Shown here in pieces: positions 1 through 12,030 of a stretch of 64,000 nt of DNA. Under the pieces are notes generated by a model. That model was not told the origin of the DNA. It worked only from the letters and a program-made list of their open reading frames with translations, and did not search any database. The stretch comes from Plumapathes pennacea. Lineage: Eukaryota; Cnidaria; Anthozoa; Antipatharia; Myriopathidae. The stretch is taken from contig OZ038463.1 of assembly GCA_964036295.1 (NCBI GenBank), positions 2,852,001-2,916,000 on the forward strand, given 5' to 3'. The stretch's first letter is position 1. Each line of letters opens with the position of its first letter. The translations under genes were made by a program, and so were the position numbers.

Positions 1-83
1 AGTCCATCACATCACTAAAAAAATATTTTACTCATATCGCAAGAACTGCATGCACAAGTGAGAGTGGGAATCTTATGACGTCA

Positions 84-2505
84 CTATTTCATTAACAACA
101 TGGCACTGACAACTGTGCATGCAGCAAGTACACCGCTGACCGCCACGCCTGATCCTCGGTTACACAGGTCCGTGTCACAACAATCAATCTGGCAGTCTTG
201 TCTGGCTTCTGACGTTTTGCAGTAAGCTTTGGGATCGCAGTTCTTGCTCACCTCACAAGCCTTGGCGAAGACACTGTGTCCTTGGTATTTGTAGCTAGAC
301 TTAGCGCACTTCTTGTCATCGCTGCACGTGATCTTCTTAACTTTCGATTCGCAATCTTCAAAGGATTTTGTGCTGCCACAAGTGTAACACTCGAGCCCGG
401 AAACTGCAACGAACACATAGGGACTTGTCAACCAAAATACTTTGCGGGCCTGAAAATTTGAAAATTTAAGCAATTGGCAATCCGACTTGAGTGAGAATAG
501 TGTCACTTGAAAACTAGTGGGAATACAATTCTCGTGCATGTATGTCGCATTTCTATAAGTTAGCGGGAAAGGAAAGGTGCTGGGCAGAAATCTAAATATA
601 AAAAGGACCATAACAGTGATCGAGGACCTGTTGCGAATAACAAAATCCAGCAGGCCGACTTTTATGGCCGGGATTCAGGAATCACGGAAAAACGCAAACG
701 GGATTTCAACTATCGACAGGGGCACGGGATTTGTCGAGTTTTGGTGACGGGAATTAAGATATTTCCCGAGTGGTTATAACAATCCTGCTGCGTTACATTG
801 AAAATACATATATCGTACCCTGAATATGTACGGAAAGTGGCATTTCAGGGAAAACTAGATTCCAGAATTTTCCGCGCTGGACACGCTAGAAGATGAAGCT
901 GATAGGCGTGCTTTCAAATTCGTCAACTGCATCAATACGATCACAGAATCATGATTTAATGATCGGGATAGGGATTTGACAATCAAAACTACGTCAATTA
1001 TTGGGACATGGGACTGGCGAGAAAAAATAATCGATCGAGATGGCGGGCAGTCTAAAGCCTGGTTTCCACATGATCGCTTGGATCGCCGGAATCGCTGCGA
1101 CCGCTCAGAGGTAGCCTCCGTAGCAAGCGTTTCCCCTCGATACGAAGAGCATACGACGACTTTTTAGATTTTGGCCACGCAAAAAATGGGGCGAGGGGGG
1201 AGGGAAGGAGGAGGAGGAGGACGGGATGAAAACGTTTCCTTCTCTCCCTCCCCCTTTCTCCCATCGGCGTCCTTTTTGCGCTCGCCCCATTTTTCGCGCG
1301 GTCAAAAAATCAAAAAAGTCTTCGGGATGGTTTTCATATGATTTTCTCGATCGTCCGAGGTGGCCTCCGGCCATTACAAATGTGTCTATCGCCCCGATTT
1401 GAGATAGAACCGGGGTGATCCTTGTGACGGTGACTGTGTTTCCATATAATCGCTTCGATCACCCTGATTGCCCGGCCACTAGTTTGCGGACGATTCTGGG
1501 GATCAAAGCGATCATATGAAAACCATGCTAAGAACCCAACCCAGCTGTTGGGGACCCTCTCGGCTAAAACAGACGAAGCTATAAGACAGGCGATGTCCAA
1601 AAAGAACAGGTCACCGCCCAACTTCCGCCATCAAATTAACGAAATGAATATCTAATTTTAACAACAGTAAAGTTTCATTACGAAGCGGTATTTTCTGTCG
1701 ATAACTGCACCACCCGGGATAAATTTGCACATGAAACAAAAGGTGATCACCTTCCCCTGAGTATCGCATTTTGCATGTCTACAAAATTAACATTTCTCAG
1801 GGTGTTTGTATGGCTCACATTTCTTACCGACGAACTCGTACCGGAATGAAAGTCGTACCGGTATCATGTAAACACCCACTCAAAAGAAAGAAGGCATTTA
1901 CTAATTTTTAATTATACATTCACGGTTCTTCACGTTTGTTTGCATGAGTCGTGGTGTCGCACGCGCCGTCAAGCGTTTTTTGAGTCCAGTCCAATATCTT
2001 TGTGTGAAAGACGAACTTTCGTCGAGTATACTGATGATTTTTATACTTTGCCGCCTGCCTGAAACTAATGTTCAAAGCAGGATCCAAAATCACTTTACGA
2101 ATAATCAAAATCAAATCTGCGACAAGACTTCGATCGGTTGACAACTTGCAAATCTGCGACAATTATAAACATGATGCAGAGGCTTCTAAACTCGCTGGCG
2201 CTTGAACACCGACACGACATTTAAGATCGGTTTGGCCACAGAAAACCAGCTGTAAAACATCGTAGTCGTTTACAATCGAAAAATGGATCAGTCTGGCAAC
2301 AGAAAAACCAATTACAAAACATCGTAGTCGTTTAACTATCCCAGTTCGATCCAAACGGAACGAAATTCAACAAGGTGTGCTAGCCACAACACGCTGATCG
2401 AGTTTCATACGGGAGAATGTACACAGAAAACTGTAACAGCATACCTGAGTTTAAATGCACAAGACATAGCAAGGCGACAGTACTTGCTACAAGTAGTCTC
2501 AACAT
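84..2505 (-). CDS. Ly6/uPAR GPI-anchored protein, stalkless (Ly6-1)
   Basis: Two coding exons, 2445-2505 and 84-403, join in phase 1 to give 126 residues. Exon 1 encodes a signal peptide beginning MLRLLVAS, and its donor reads CAG/GTATGC. Exon 2 follows a TTCGTTGCAG acceptor. The Ly6 domain starts with LECYTC (about residues 24-29) and ends with CCDTDLCN (about 95-102). The last 24 residues are small and hydrophobic, as expected for a GPI attachment signal. Family members are extracellular membrane-anchored proteins; no ligand can be named from sequence. Unlike the next six genes, it has no acidic stalk before the anchor signal. A TTTATAAA box lies about 40 bp upstream of the start codon. The intron is about 2 kb and contains repeats. 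The exon pairing is inferred from proximity, phase and strand. Confidence 0.85.
1030..1530. repeat. Repeat with CATATGATCGCTT-type motifs inside the Ly6-1 intron
   Basis: Four variants of the motif GGTTTYCAYATGATCGCTT occur near 1059, 1329, 1438 and, inverted, 1503-1527. Between them is a purine/pyrimidine-rich core (about 1180-1265) flanked by two inverted variants of a GCGCGGTCAAAAAATC/GCCCCATTTT-like sequence. The arrangement suggests a non-autonomous inverted-repeat element or nested copies. No coding capacity is seen. Similar GTTCATATGRGAAA motifs recur at about 8310, 8470 and 8560. Confidence 0.5.
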
Positions 2506-2541
2506 CGCTGTAGTCAGTGTTGTCGGGGTGGAAGCCGGCTG

Positions 2542-2549
2542 TTTATAAA
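2542..2549 (-). promoter_or_regulatory. Probable TATA box of Ly6-1
   Basis: On the minus strand the sequence reads TTTATAAA, 37-44 bp upstream of the Ly6-1 ATG. The distance leaves room for a very short 5' leader. No transcript data are available. Confidence 0.5.
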
Positions 2550-3020
2550 GAGTCTCGCGCCGGGAGTGAGGCGAGACAAAAATAACGAATTTATGTGGGG
2601 AGGGGAGAGTGGTCGGAGCATCCCCAGGGAGGAGGGGTTGAGCAGCTGTTTGGTTTTATTTGCAAATTCTCGATCGAATCATTAGATTAAATACATTATT
2701 GTGTACTGCGCAAACGACATCAGATTGATCGAGCACTAGCTTCCATTAGGAGACCCAGAAATTTTTAAAGAATTGAAATTATAGTAACCAAAAATATAAA
2801 ATTTTCGGAAATCGCAAGGTTAAAGTGTCGCTAAAATTTCGTTTATTTAGGCAATTTACCGTATGTAAATAGTTCGAGCTTGACTAGCTTGTATATCTCG
2901 TCCCACAGTTCGTGTTATTTCTTGTTTCATTGTAAAGTGAAAATAGAAGCGACATAAATCAACGCGTCTACAATTTGTCCTGCACTGCTCGACATCACAA
3001 GTCTCTGACTTCCTTCACGG

Positions 3021-4036
3021 TCACACAAAGACAGCTAGAACGCATGCCCCCATAAGCAAACCGCTGAGCACTGTGCTTGAGGCGGCGTTGTCCCAGAGAC
3101 ACTGTTCTTCGCCTTCGTTGTTTGGCAGGAACATCTTGGCCTTGTTACAGTTGTCTCCCTCGCAGCATTCTACCCGACAAGAGTCGTGTTTTCCTCCATC
3201 TATATCCTGACAGAATAATTTCTTATCCAAACAGTGACTCGCTGTAACGCAATCTTTGCCGTACTTAGGAGGTCCTGCGGTCGTTTTGAAATACAAATAA
3301 GTCCCGCAGCGCTCGTACCCCGCGGGACAGTCCGCTTCCTTTCTCTCGTTGTCGCATTTGTCGAGTTCTTTGTCCTCGCACTTCCAGCATTTGAGGCCAT
3401 CACCTGTAAATGAACCGGGTTAGACAAAAACAAAGACTCAAACGTTTGTATCCGCAACTTTCCTATCGACAGATTACCCCATTCCCCGTGACTTCGAGTA
3501 TCAAATTATTTCCAAGTACATTCTGTTTTTCTACCCCCCCCCCCCCCTTCCCATCCGTTCAAGAAGGATGTCCCCCTTCCCCTCCCCTGGGGGAGACTTT
3601 TGAACTCCCAGTTTTGCCTTCAAGCGCAGCACAGTAGTGAAAAACTGGCGGGTTTTTTTTTAGCTATGAATCGGCTGCGAGATAAATCGGCAGTGAGTTG
3701 GCGGTTATACTGTTTAATCAAAGTGTATATATCTTACTGCCCGCATCGGGATTGTTGACACAAATTGTAGTTGTAGTAGCTTTCCAGTCCGTGCTGCCCC
3801 AAAGGATACCGTTTTCTAGCATTTAAGACGCATTTTAGTGAAATAGGGAATAGATGTTGCAGGTCTGTAGTTGAGTCGTCACTTCCTCACTACTTAAGAA
3901 CATGACTTTGCTTTCCATGACGGGTCGCAAACAGTGTACTAAAAGTCTTCTAAACATACGTTGGGCTATGAGGCATTGAATACTCACCAGGTACAGTACA
4001 GATATATAGCAGTAGTGTGGCAAACAAGAACTTCAT
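3021..4036 (-). CDS. Ly6/uPAR GPI-anchored protein (Ly6-2)
   Basis: Coding exons 3988-4036 and 3021-3403 join in phase 1 to give 143 residues. The signal peptide begins MKFLFATLLLYI, its donor is CTG/GTGAGT, and the acceptor is TTTACAG. The domain begins GLKCWKC (about residues 19-25) and ends CCEGDNCN. After it comes a short acidic linker and QCLWDNAAS, then an 18-residue hydrophobic tail. This pre-anchor C-x-W-x-x-A-x-S pattern is the divergent form of the CSWIDAGS motif in Ly6-3 to Ly6-7, so Ly6-2 is probably the outlying member of group B. A possible polyadenylation signal on the minus strand (AATAAA) lies at 2842-2847. Ligand and role are unknown. Confidence 0.85.
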
Positions 4037-4099
4037 CTTTCCGGAAGAGAAATCACTGCACTCTCACTGAACCTGCAAGGGCTTTGCTCTTGAGTGACA

Positions 4100-5360
4100 A
4101 TGGAATGTAAATATGAATTTCCTGTCGGTCAAAATCAATCAACATTACTGGCCCGTCAATGCTGAGGGATTTTTGTGAATGTAAACAACTTATTGTCAAT
4201 TGTCAATTTGCCAAAAATAGATTTTAAACCAATCAGAAGTCAGGATTTAATTAGATAATTGATTTATTTTTTCACAGCTAAATTCTTTTTAAAATTTAAA
4301 AACGACTGTCTCGTCAGTTTCAAACAGGCAATAGTCAAAACAGTCGATACGCAAGAGGTTCTGCCCGGTTTTGCTCTTATTGTCGGTTTCTGTACGAGTT
4401 GGACTGGCAAGGCCTCACTGGATAAATTGGATACATACACCCTTTCAGTTAGTGTATCACGACACCAACACGCGTCTCTAAGTAACAGTAAAATATCACA
4501 GTGTTACCAGATATTTCACTTTCAATTAGATAATTCGCCCAGAAATACCCGAATAAGTGAGCAAACGTCTGGCAAATAACATTTCATTGTTATTTTGAGA
4601 TGTTATTTTGGCGTGTTGTCCCATTTAAGGTCACGTGATACAATTATCAATTCTTTGTGAAAGGATTCACTGCCATGAGTCCCAAAAACTTCCTGCTCTT
4701 GAACTCACCTAATCTTATGCACGTTGTTATTGAAGTTTCGAAGTTCTCTTTATTGGATGAGCCATTCTAGATATTTGGCTGAGCTGGCAGCTTGTGCGTG
4801 TCATGGGGTCAGTTTGTTGTTTAGCTTCTGGAGCCTCTGCGCACAACCGACTCCCCATTCCTTTTGTGAGCATGCAGAGCCGGGATACAGAAAGCCGCTG
4901 TGCATGTCACTGGTTCTGAGTATGAGGCAGGTGGGGTTACGAGGTTCTGTTTTTACGAGCTTTGCTCGCGAATGTCTGAGAGCCAAATGTGCACAAAAAA
5001 AAAAAAAAAAAAAAAAGACGAAGATGAAGAAGAAGAAGAGAAGAAAAACATGAAAAAGAAGAAGAAAAAGAAAAAAAAAATGAAGCATAAGCTACAGTGC
5101 AAATGCAAAAGTGAGAGTATTCACTGAATGTGAGCCTGTTAGGTATCACGTGCCGTGCCCCTTTCTCCCTCAATGACGTATAGTTATTTTTTCTTTTTTA
5201 TTGAATTGAATGGGTACCATTTTACCCAGGTGCTTATACAGGGCTTGCATAAAAAAAAAAAGAGATCGAAACCAAAGCATGAAGCTAAGCTATAGGACTG
5301 TACATTTCTAGCGCTAATAGGCTGCTCAACTCTCTATTCAAATAGTTAAAGTATCTAATC
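4100..5360. other. Intergenic stretch with A-rich simple sequence
   Basis: This lies between Ly6-2 and Ly6-3. The only distinctive element is a purine-rich run at 4994-5085: about 22 A residues followed by GAA/GAAA repeats. It generates lysine-rich and phenylalanine-rich open frames on the two strands that are not genes. A second A-run is near 5250. No exon, RNA gene or transposon end was recognised. Confidence 0.6.
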
Positions 5361-5365
5361 GACTG

Positions 5366-7114
5366 TTATAACTCAATAGTCATCCAAATCAATGACCAAA
5401 AAAGTGCGCATGACCAGACGACCGCATGGTTGAACGTCAGACTTGAGCCCGCGTCGATCCAGCTGCAATCGTCATCGTCGTCTTCATCTTCGTCATAAGG
5501 GGGGAAGGTTGGAGCGAATCCTTCTGTGTGGTAATTACAGAGTTCAGTGTCACAGCACTGCAAGCGGCAGTCGCTTGCGCCCACGTCAACTCCTTGACAG
5601 AACGTTTCATTGTCTCCACAGTAATGCTTGTGAACACAGCTCTTCGCGTGGATCTCGCGACCCATTTTGTTTATGAACAGGAACGTTCCGCAGGCTGGCT
5701 GCGGGCTATTGGTGCATTTTTGCTTCTCTTTCTTCTCATCGCATTCTTTGAACGACTCCGGACCATGGGTTTTGTTTACTCTGCACAGCCAGCACTCCAA
5801 GCTGTCGACAGCTAAGGACAACAACAAAAATAATAAACAAACAAACAAACAAACAAACAAACAACCAGTGTTTACAAATATAAATTTACTGACGGTAGCT
5901 GAAAAGTTGCCGTGGTTAAGGTCCTAGTTTGGTTCCCTTAGCAGGTGAAACAATTAACTTCTCGGTTTTATTTCCAGCTCTAAATTAACAACTTTGCCTG
6001 GGTCCAGTTAACATCGAACCGCAATTGACAGTAGCTGAAAAGTTGCAGGTGGTTACTGGTCCTAGTTTGGTTCCCTTAGCGGTGAAACAAATTAACGTCT
6101 TGGTTTTATTTCCAGCTCTAAACAAACAGACAAACAAACCAAGAGCAAACAAGAGACAGCCAAACATTTCAACATTCAAACATACGAAGTTTCAGCAAGC
6201 ACCACTGACCCCACCCCCACCCTTCCTGTTTGCCCTCCCCTTCCACTGGCTGAGTTACAGTCTTGTTGTTGGGCGACGTCCGGAAATGGATAAGAACAAA
6301 CTCAACTTTTTTTGTGGTGCATTTAAACAAATTCTCAAGTTGTGTTGTGGACTAACCCTTTCATGCTGCCAAATGCAAATAAGAATGAATGGCACGAATT
6401 CTGCGCAACACCAGAATATTCTTGATGCTCACACCGGAAGTACACGATTTCACCGCTTCCTCGGTTCACAGCAGCAGCGGGCAAAAAATCCGTCTGGTTT
6501 CGCAGGATAACGCATTGATGGACTCTTCAATTACCAGTGACTGTCCACATTAAACGTGAAAAACGACGGGAACTCGGTTCCAATAGATGTGAAAACTTTC
6601 GTTGGAGTGTTCAGACTCGGGTTTCATTTATACTGGGCATGGAAACTGTCTAGATTTATAATTGAGCAGTCAAATTCGAGTTTGACCCAAAACGCGGCAG
6701 TCAAGGAAACCTTCCTTAGGACTATAAGAAGGCGGGAAACAACTAGACCTACACTGCTTTCGTTTCTTGTTTTCTTTAGCGGCATTATAACTTCATATGA
6801 ACTGGAACTCCGTAATATCCGGCTGTGGATTATGGCCCTCGCCAGGAAGTCCACGTACCCGAGTCAAGTCGCGGCTTACCTCGCTCTCAGTGGTTATCGT
6901 ATCCATATGGATCCACACAAGTCGAAGCTCTTACGTATTGTTTGAGGAAGTACACTTTATAGCACTCGATGCAAAGCGGACCTTTCTTTCGCTAATTTTC
7001 CAAAACATTACCACAGCAAACTCACACGGGATTGTTCTACTTTCCTTCTAGAAGTTCTTCAAGCGTCTTACCTGCAGGTAGAAACAGGAGAACCACAAGA
7101 AACGCACTCTTCAT
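5366..7114 (-). CDS. Ly6/uPAR GPI-anchored protein with acidic CSWIDAGS stalk (Ly6-3)
   Basis: Exons 7072-7114 and 5366-5811 join in phase 1 to give 162 residues. The signal peptide begins MKSAFLVVLLFLPA, the donor is CAG/GTAAGA and the acceptor is GTCCTTAG. The Ly6 domain starts SLECWLC (about residues 18-24) and ends CCDTELCN. A short linker leads to a run of Asp/Glu, then DCSWIDAGS and a C-terminal hydrophobic segment, which suggests cleavage near DAGS and a GPI anchor. The intron next to the acceptor holds a TTTG-type microsatellite (5834-5863) that is open in frame with exon 2 and encodes an FVCLFVCL-like hydrophobic stretch after an ATG at 5860. Unspliced RNA could therefore encode an alternative leader, but the spliced start is preferred because it matches every paralogue. 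Confidence 0.85.
5834..5863. repeat. (AAAC)n microsatellite
   Basis: About seven AAAC units sit immediately upstream (minus-strand sense) of the Ly6-3 domain-exon acceptor. On the minus strand this is a T-rich tract that may act as part of the polypyrimidine region. Confidence 0.8.
5888..6130. repeat. Tandem duplication of about 100 bp in the Ly6-3 intron
   Basis: The segments at about 5888-5990 and 6024-6125 share GTAGCTGAAAAGTTGC, GGTCCTAGTTTGGTTCCCTT and GGTTTTATTTCCAGCTCTAAA blocks with small indels. The copies are about 135 bp apart. No function is evident. Confidence 0.7.
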
Positions 7115-7179
7115 TATCTCGCTTCACCCTTGAACGCAGTATAATCAGTAATTCCGTTTCGTGTAATGGAATGAATCAC

Positions 7180-9178
7180 TTACGTAAGTGACTCCCTCCT
7201 GTGATGGGTTTTTGTTTACTTAAAAGTGTTCTGTTTACTGTTTTTCATCAGGCACACAAAAGAATTGAACAGTAAGCCTCTTTGGATACTTTTTGTTTTC
7301 TTTGAAGCTGTCATGTTGCATGGTGTGAAGATTTACTATTCTTGTCCAAGAACACGACATCAGGATTGAAAAAATAAAAGCCTTCATTTTTTCCTGAGTG
7401 CGAGCCGTCTGTACGCGTCGAATCCTGGAGGGGCACAGGCAAACTAGTACTCGCATTCTTATATCATGCTAAATACGACCGGGAGCCGCATTCTTAAATG
7501 ATTGAAGCGATCATTTCCAGTATTCGACCTCAACCACAGTTTTCAGGAGAGAGGGGATAGGATTTTGACAAGTTTAGGAGCACGACCGGCCGTTTTTTAA
7601 AAGTTATGTTTAGCGCAACAACAACAACTTCGTATACTTTGCCTATTGTCTTTAATACTAAGAGAGAACGACTGTCGCAATAGCCTTGAAATTTTGTCTA
7701 CGTCCTGACAACAACCTAAAAGAGTGTCAATTTCAGATTTTGTCTTCTGCAATTTTACTGACGTTGACGTGACCCCCTGGGGGGATGGCATGACTCATTC
7801 GCTTCCGACCTGGGGTGGGGTTTGATTTGAATTCTGTGAGTCCGGGCAAGTCGCGTTTTACTAAACCTTTGGGCTGAAGTAGGTTCAGGGTTTCATGAAT
7901 CGTGCGGCACACCCACACCCGAACTTCCGGGGAGTATGGCCGAGAAATTTAGTATTACTATCTAGCTTGATTTAGCGGACAGTTTTTGACAGTTTTCTCT
8001 GCATCCTACGATATTGTATGTATTTGAAAAAAAGGACACTTGGCTATAGTTAAAATGTCAATCAGCAGCAACACGCGAGATTAGTCTCCCTCGCAGCCAC
8101 ACAAACCTCGGATTTTCAAACTTGTTTTATTTCACTTGCGCACACAATTTTTGGACAGACTAAAGGAGGGACTGGCGCGATCTGCATTTTCTTTCATTTG
8201 AAATAAAATCCAGTCAGGCATTTTCTTCAGTAAATTCAGTATTCACTGATCATGCGCTAACCTGACTCGGGGCCTCTTCTTATGAGCCTGGTAACCGGGC
8301 CAGCCATGTGTTCATATGGGAAATCTCAGCCCGGGTAACCGAGATGAAGTGTCTATGATGCAAACGTTTTTGCCAATTCTTCCATTAATAAAATAGAAAG
8401 CAAGAAAGTGCCAAGTACATTCCAGGCTCGCTTCATAACATTTTTATCTCGGTTAATCGGGCTGGAGTGTTCATATGAGAAACGGTCGAGATCCCGGTTG
8501 CAAAGACATCGAAATTTTAAAGGAAATAGTGGGAGGGCGAGATCTCGGCAACCGCGCTCATATGAAGAGGCACTTAGCCGCGTGTAGACATTTTTAAAAC
8601 GATAATCATTGTGGTGTATATACAAAGACATACGCAGAGGCTTCCTACTATTGATGTCAGATTGATGAATTAAAAAAACAGCCGACCTGAGCCTGGCCAC
8701 CTTTTCAAATTACAAATATAGATTCATCCTGGACTATACATAGATTATCAGGCCTGACAACGAAACGGTTTCGTTCACTATGAACATGACGTTTTAATAT
8801 TACTTTGATTGAAGGCTTCACTGAACTTTGTTTGATTGTCCCTTGATCAAAACTCTGTATTTTGTTGGCCACGAGGTTGAGAGAGGGATTTTGTTAATCA
8901 AATGTTAGTATAATAGGCCCTTTTCGAGATGCCTGTTGCCCAGATCTGTTTCAAATCCTGGCCTAGTACGCAACCTTTCTTATGAAAATGAGCTTTATTT
9001 GCAAAAAGATAAAATCTAATTTTTATAAAACCTCGTTTTAAAACAGGGGTAACAAGAAATTTAACCGTTTATGATTTACGATGTTGTGTCGTTATAATTA
9101 ATCGATAAATCTTTGCAACTAATTATTTTATATACTGAGGCGATTTAGAGCAGCAGCAATGATGACAATAATCAAATA
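7180..9178. other. Intergenic region, no gene recognised
   Basis: The stretch between the Ly6-3 signal exon and the Ly6-4 3' end has only short open frames. Repeat-like CATATG-containing segments occur at about 8305-8580, related to those in the Ly6-1 intron. No splice-compatible Ly6 exon was found. Confidence 0.55.
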
Positions 9179-10836
9179 TTAGTTTAGCAAAGGGTGAGGT
9201 AACATTCCAGCCATTGCGCATGTGAGCAACAGCATCCCGCTGATCAGGTGAGTTGAGCCCGCGTCAATCCAGCTGCAGTCGTCATCTTCGTCATCATAAT
9301 CTGGAGCGGTCGTGTCGTGAGTCGGCAGTTCGGTCTGTGTGGGTGTCGTTTCCTTCTCTGTGGTCGTTTCTATCTTTGTGGTTGTCTCAGGTGTTGTTAG
9401 TTCTTCTGTGTTTTTCTCTGTATTTGCCTTTAGTGTGGTTGGTGCAGGTGTGGTCGGTTTAAGTTCATCCTTATTGTTACACAGCTCTGTGTTACAACAT
9501 TCCAGTCTGCAGTCTGACACTCCAACTGCGATGTTTTTACAGAAAGTACCGTTTGCTCCACAGTAGCTTTGATAGATACAACTTTTGGCGTGGATCAGAA
9601 TTCCTTTGCTGTTTTTGAAGACGAACATGCCACATCCAGAAATTTCACCCTTTTTAGTGGGGCAGTTTTGTTCCTCCTGGACTGCGTTACACTCGGCAAA
9701 ACTTTTGGGATTTTCGGTGGCTCTACATAGCCAACACTTGAGGGAGTTCACTAAAAAGACATCAAACACACCATAATTAAAGAGTGGCTCAGAAATTTAA
9801 GTACTTTAATATTACAGCTTAAAGCAGTAATACAAGCTGACCTTGTTTTTACAAACTGATAAACCTGAAGTGAACAAGTTGGAACATATTCCAACTATAA
9901 TGTTTTGGGATTTAGAGGTATATATAGAGGATATTACACGGCGGCGCGAAGATATGAATTTTATTTTCGAGTGGTAAAAACAATATTTTACGAACGAGCG
10001 CTTCGCGAGTGAGTAAAATATTGTTTTTACCACGAGCAAATAATATCAATATCTTCAAGCCGCCGTGTAATTTTCTTTTTATTATATTAGACACAAGTGT
10101 TTTACGAGAAATTGCACAAACAACCGTGCAAAAGCGGGAAATGATGCCAACGATGTCTTCACTAGTGAGGATATGGAAAATACGCCACTCGGGTCCCGGA
10201 TGTAGTTTCGTATGGATTTTACGCACGGTATATTTTCCAGTAAAACACTCGTGTCTTTATAATAAATATCTTTATTACACGACTTCACATTTTCGAGTGC
10301 AAATACGGGCCAAAACGAGTGCAAAGACGGGAGCGTATTGCACTCGTCAGGAACCAGATCAACTGGTTTATTAGCTTACGTGATCAGTTTTCGCAAGCAA
10401 AGTTTACGAACGCGTCATTTTTTTGTTCCATTTTGCGCGCGGCGAGAATGTTTGCCCCGCTTCGTTTGTCGTGTAATAAACAATTTATTACACGAAAAGT
10501 CGTGCACTACGGCTGTATTTTTACTCGTCAGTTTTATTTTTTCTCGGCGCCTGAAGCAGGCTCGAAAAAATAAAACCGACTCGCAAAAATACTTCGCCGT
10601 ATTGCACTCCTTCCCGAGTAATAACCTCTTTGTATTCCATGCCTACCAAATATCAGAAATCCTTTATGATGAGTAAATAATTTGGTCTTGTCTGCCTTCA
10701 TTACCGCGAGCGCGGTGTGTTCCAGCTGACGGTAATGATCAAACTGACTGGTTTGATAGATGTGCGTGTAATTCATTTACTTACCCGACGGTGCACCAAT
10801 TGTTATTAACAGTAATATTATCATCATAGACCTCAT
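9179..10836 (-). CDS. Ly6/uPAR protein with Thr-rich stalk and CSWIDAGS motif (Ly6-4)
   Basis: Exons 10785-10836 and 9179-9750 join in phase 1 to give 207 residues. The signal peptide begins MRSMMIILLLIT, the donor is CGG/GTAAGT and the acceptor is GTCTTTTTAG. The domain runs from SLKCWLC (about residues 20-26) to CCNTELCN. It is followed by a stalk of about 50 residues rich in Thr, Pro and Glu, containing TTTKIETTTEKE-like units and likely to be heavily O-glycosylated. DYDDEDDDCSWIDAGS precedes the hydrophobic C-terminus. Ly6-5 and Ly6-6 are close paralogues that match through the domain, stalk and part of the intron. The stalk would hold the three-finger head away from the membrane; this is inference. 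Confidence 0.87.
9933..10071. mobile_element. Foldback (hairpin) element in the Ly6-4 intron
   Basis: The left arm starts ATTACACGGCGGC and the right arm is its near-perfect inverted copy ending in CCGCCGTGTAAT. Both include GGTAAAAACAATATTTTAC, and the short loop is centred near 10000. The arms are about 60 bp, which fits a hairpin-type MITE. No clear target-site duplication was identified. Confidence 0.7.
10080..10640. repeat. Nested inverted repeats beside the hairpin element
   Basis: Several palindromes follow each other. One is ACACAAGTGTTTTAC near 10092 with its inverse near 10238. Another is CGTGTAATAAACAATTTATTACACG at about 10471-10497. A third is a TTTTATTTTTTCTCG/CGAAAAAATAAAA pair at about 10530-10580. 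Repeated GAGTGCAAATACG-type words also occur. The open frames here are by-products of the repeats. Confidence 0.55.
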
Positions 10837-10849
10837 GTTAGTGGCTGGC

Positions 10850-12030
10850 ATATGACGGATCCAGTACAGACTTGCAAAAAGGATTGATCACTTCTAGTGC
10901 CTGCTAGTGGAAGTGTCGGCTGTAAACGGATACAGGGATCTGCCCGGGCAATTTATTGCCGAGGTCGCAAGGGCACTGATCAAAATATCTAAAGTTGTCA
11001 AGACTGTCACACTTGCCAATTTGAAACAGGGTTAATTAAGCCATTGAACAAGTTCATGTTTTACCACGAGCGGAGTTAATCATCATGCAGGCATTTGATT
11101 GTATTGTTTTGCCACAGTTTGTCGTCTTCTGCGCAGCAGAACACAAAACTACGTAACCCGTGCACAACCATTTCAAAACTCACTCTGAATGAGTTAGTCC
11201 AACATTCAGAGAATCACGGCGCGTTACTTTGTGAGAAATGTACAGTTACCTATATGATGCAATGAAATATTGTGTGACGTAGAAAAAGAAAAAAACCAAA
11301 CAGTAACGCAACGCAAAGCTATACATGGGAGCATCTGAACACTACAGAGGGAATGCGCACTGTGAAAGGAAGAAAGGGCTGTGGGGGGGGGGGGGGGGGG
11401 GGGGGGGGAGGGTATTTTTCACATCAGTCGAGTCCACCAAGTTTACGTCAAACTGGGAGAATTGAAGACCAAATAATTGCCTGACACGTGTGAGTAGTGT
11501 AATCGTTTATACTTCATGTGTGAGTAATTGAGCTTTGAACAGTATATACGAGACCCTGATGGAAAAATATCGCCAACCATAATGTACTGTAGGTGACACA
11601 TATTAGAGCGCTTTTCGAATGACTGTCAAAAACCTTCAAAACCAAAGCAATCACAGAGCCAATAAATGAGCCGAGAAAAAACACATCGGACCAATTAGAA
11701 GTACGAACAAAACCAAAACTAAAACCAAAACCAAGTAAATGCAATTGGTTTCTTTTCAGCGGTGCAAAAACACATCCATGGCGTGACGCCATACACTTGC
11801 TTTCTTGTGTGAGAATATTGCAACCAGGTTTTAGTTTTGCTCTTGATTGGTCAAGAATGTTACTAAACCTGTTTGGACCAATCATAAAAGCGTAGCAAAC
11901 GCAAAACTAAAGAGATGATTACGACTCTCGATTGTCAGCCGAAAACCGCTCTAAATAGCCTATCAAGCTTCGCAGTTAACTTTACTAGACAAGGCGACTC
12001 AGCAACAACAGCAATAAAAATAATCAAGTC
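10850..12030. other. Intergenic region with a 26-bp poly-G tract
   Basis: No gene is visible between the Ly6-4 signal exon and the Ly6-5 stop codon. The most striking element is an uninterrupted run of 26 G at 11383-11408. The rest is AT-rich single-copy-looking sequence. Confidence 0.6.
11383..11408. repeat. Poly-G tract, 26 bp
   Basis: An uninterrupted homopolymer of 26 G, one of at least thirteen G or C runs of 12 or more bases in this window. Confidence 0.9.

Noticed and set aside
4801..5173. Lysine-rich plus-strand and phenylalanine-rich minus-strand frames
   Set aside because: They are produced by the A/GAA simple repeat at 4994-5085 and have no domain or splice context.
9253..9566. 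Plus-strand frames opposite the Ly6-4 stalk (also at 12105-12472 and 16112-16321)
   Set aside because: They are antisense shadows of the Thr-rich stalk, whose repeats leave the complementary strand open; they lack any start or splice context of their own.
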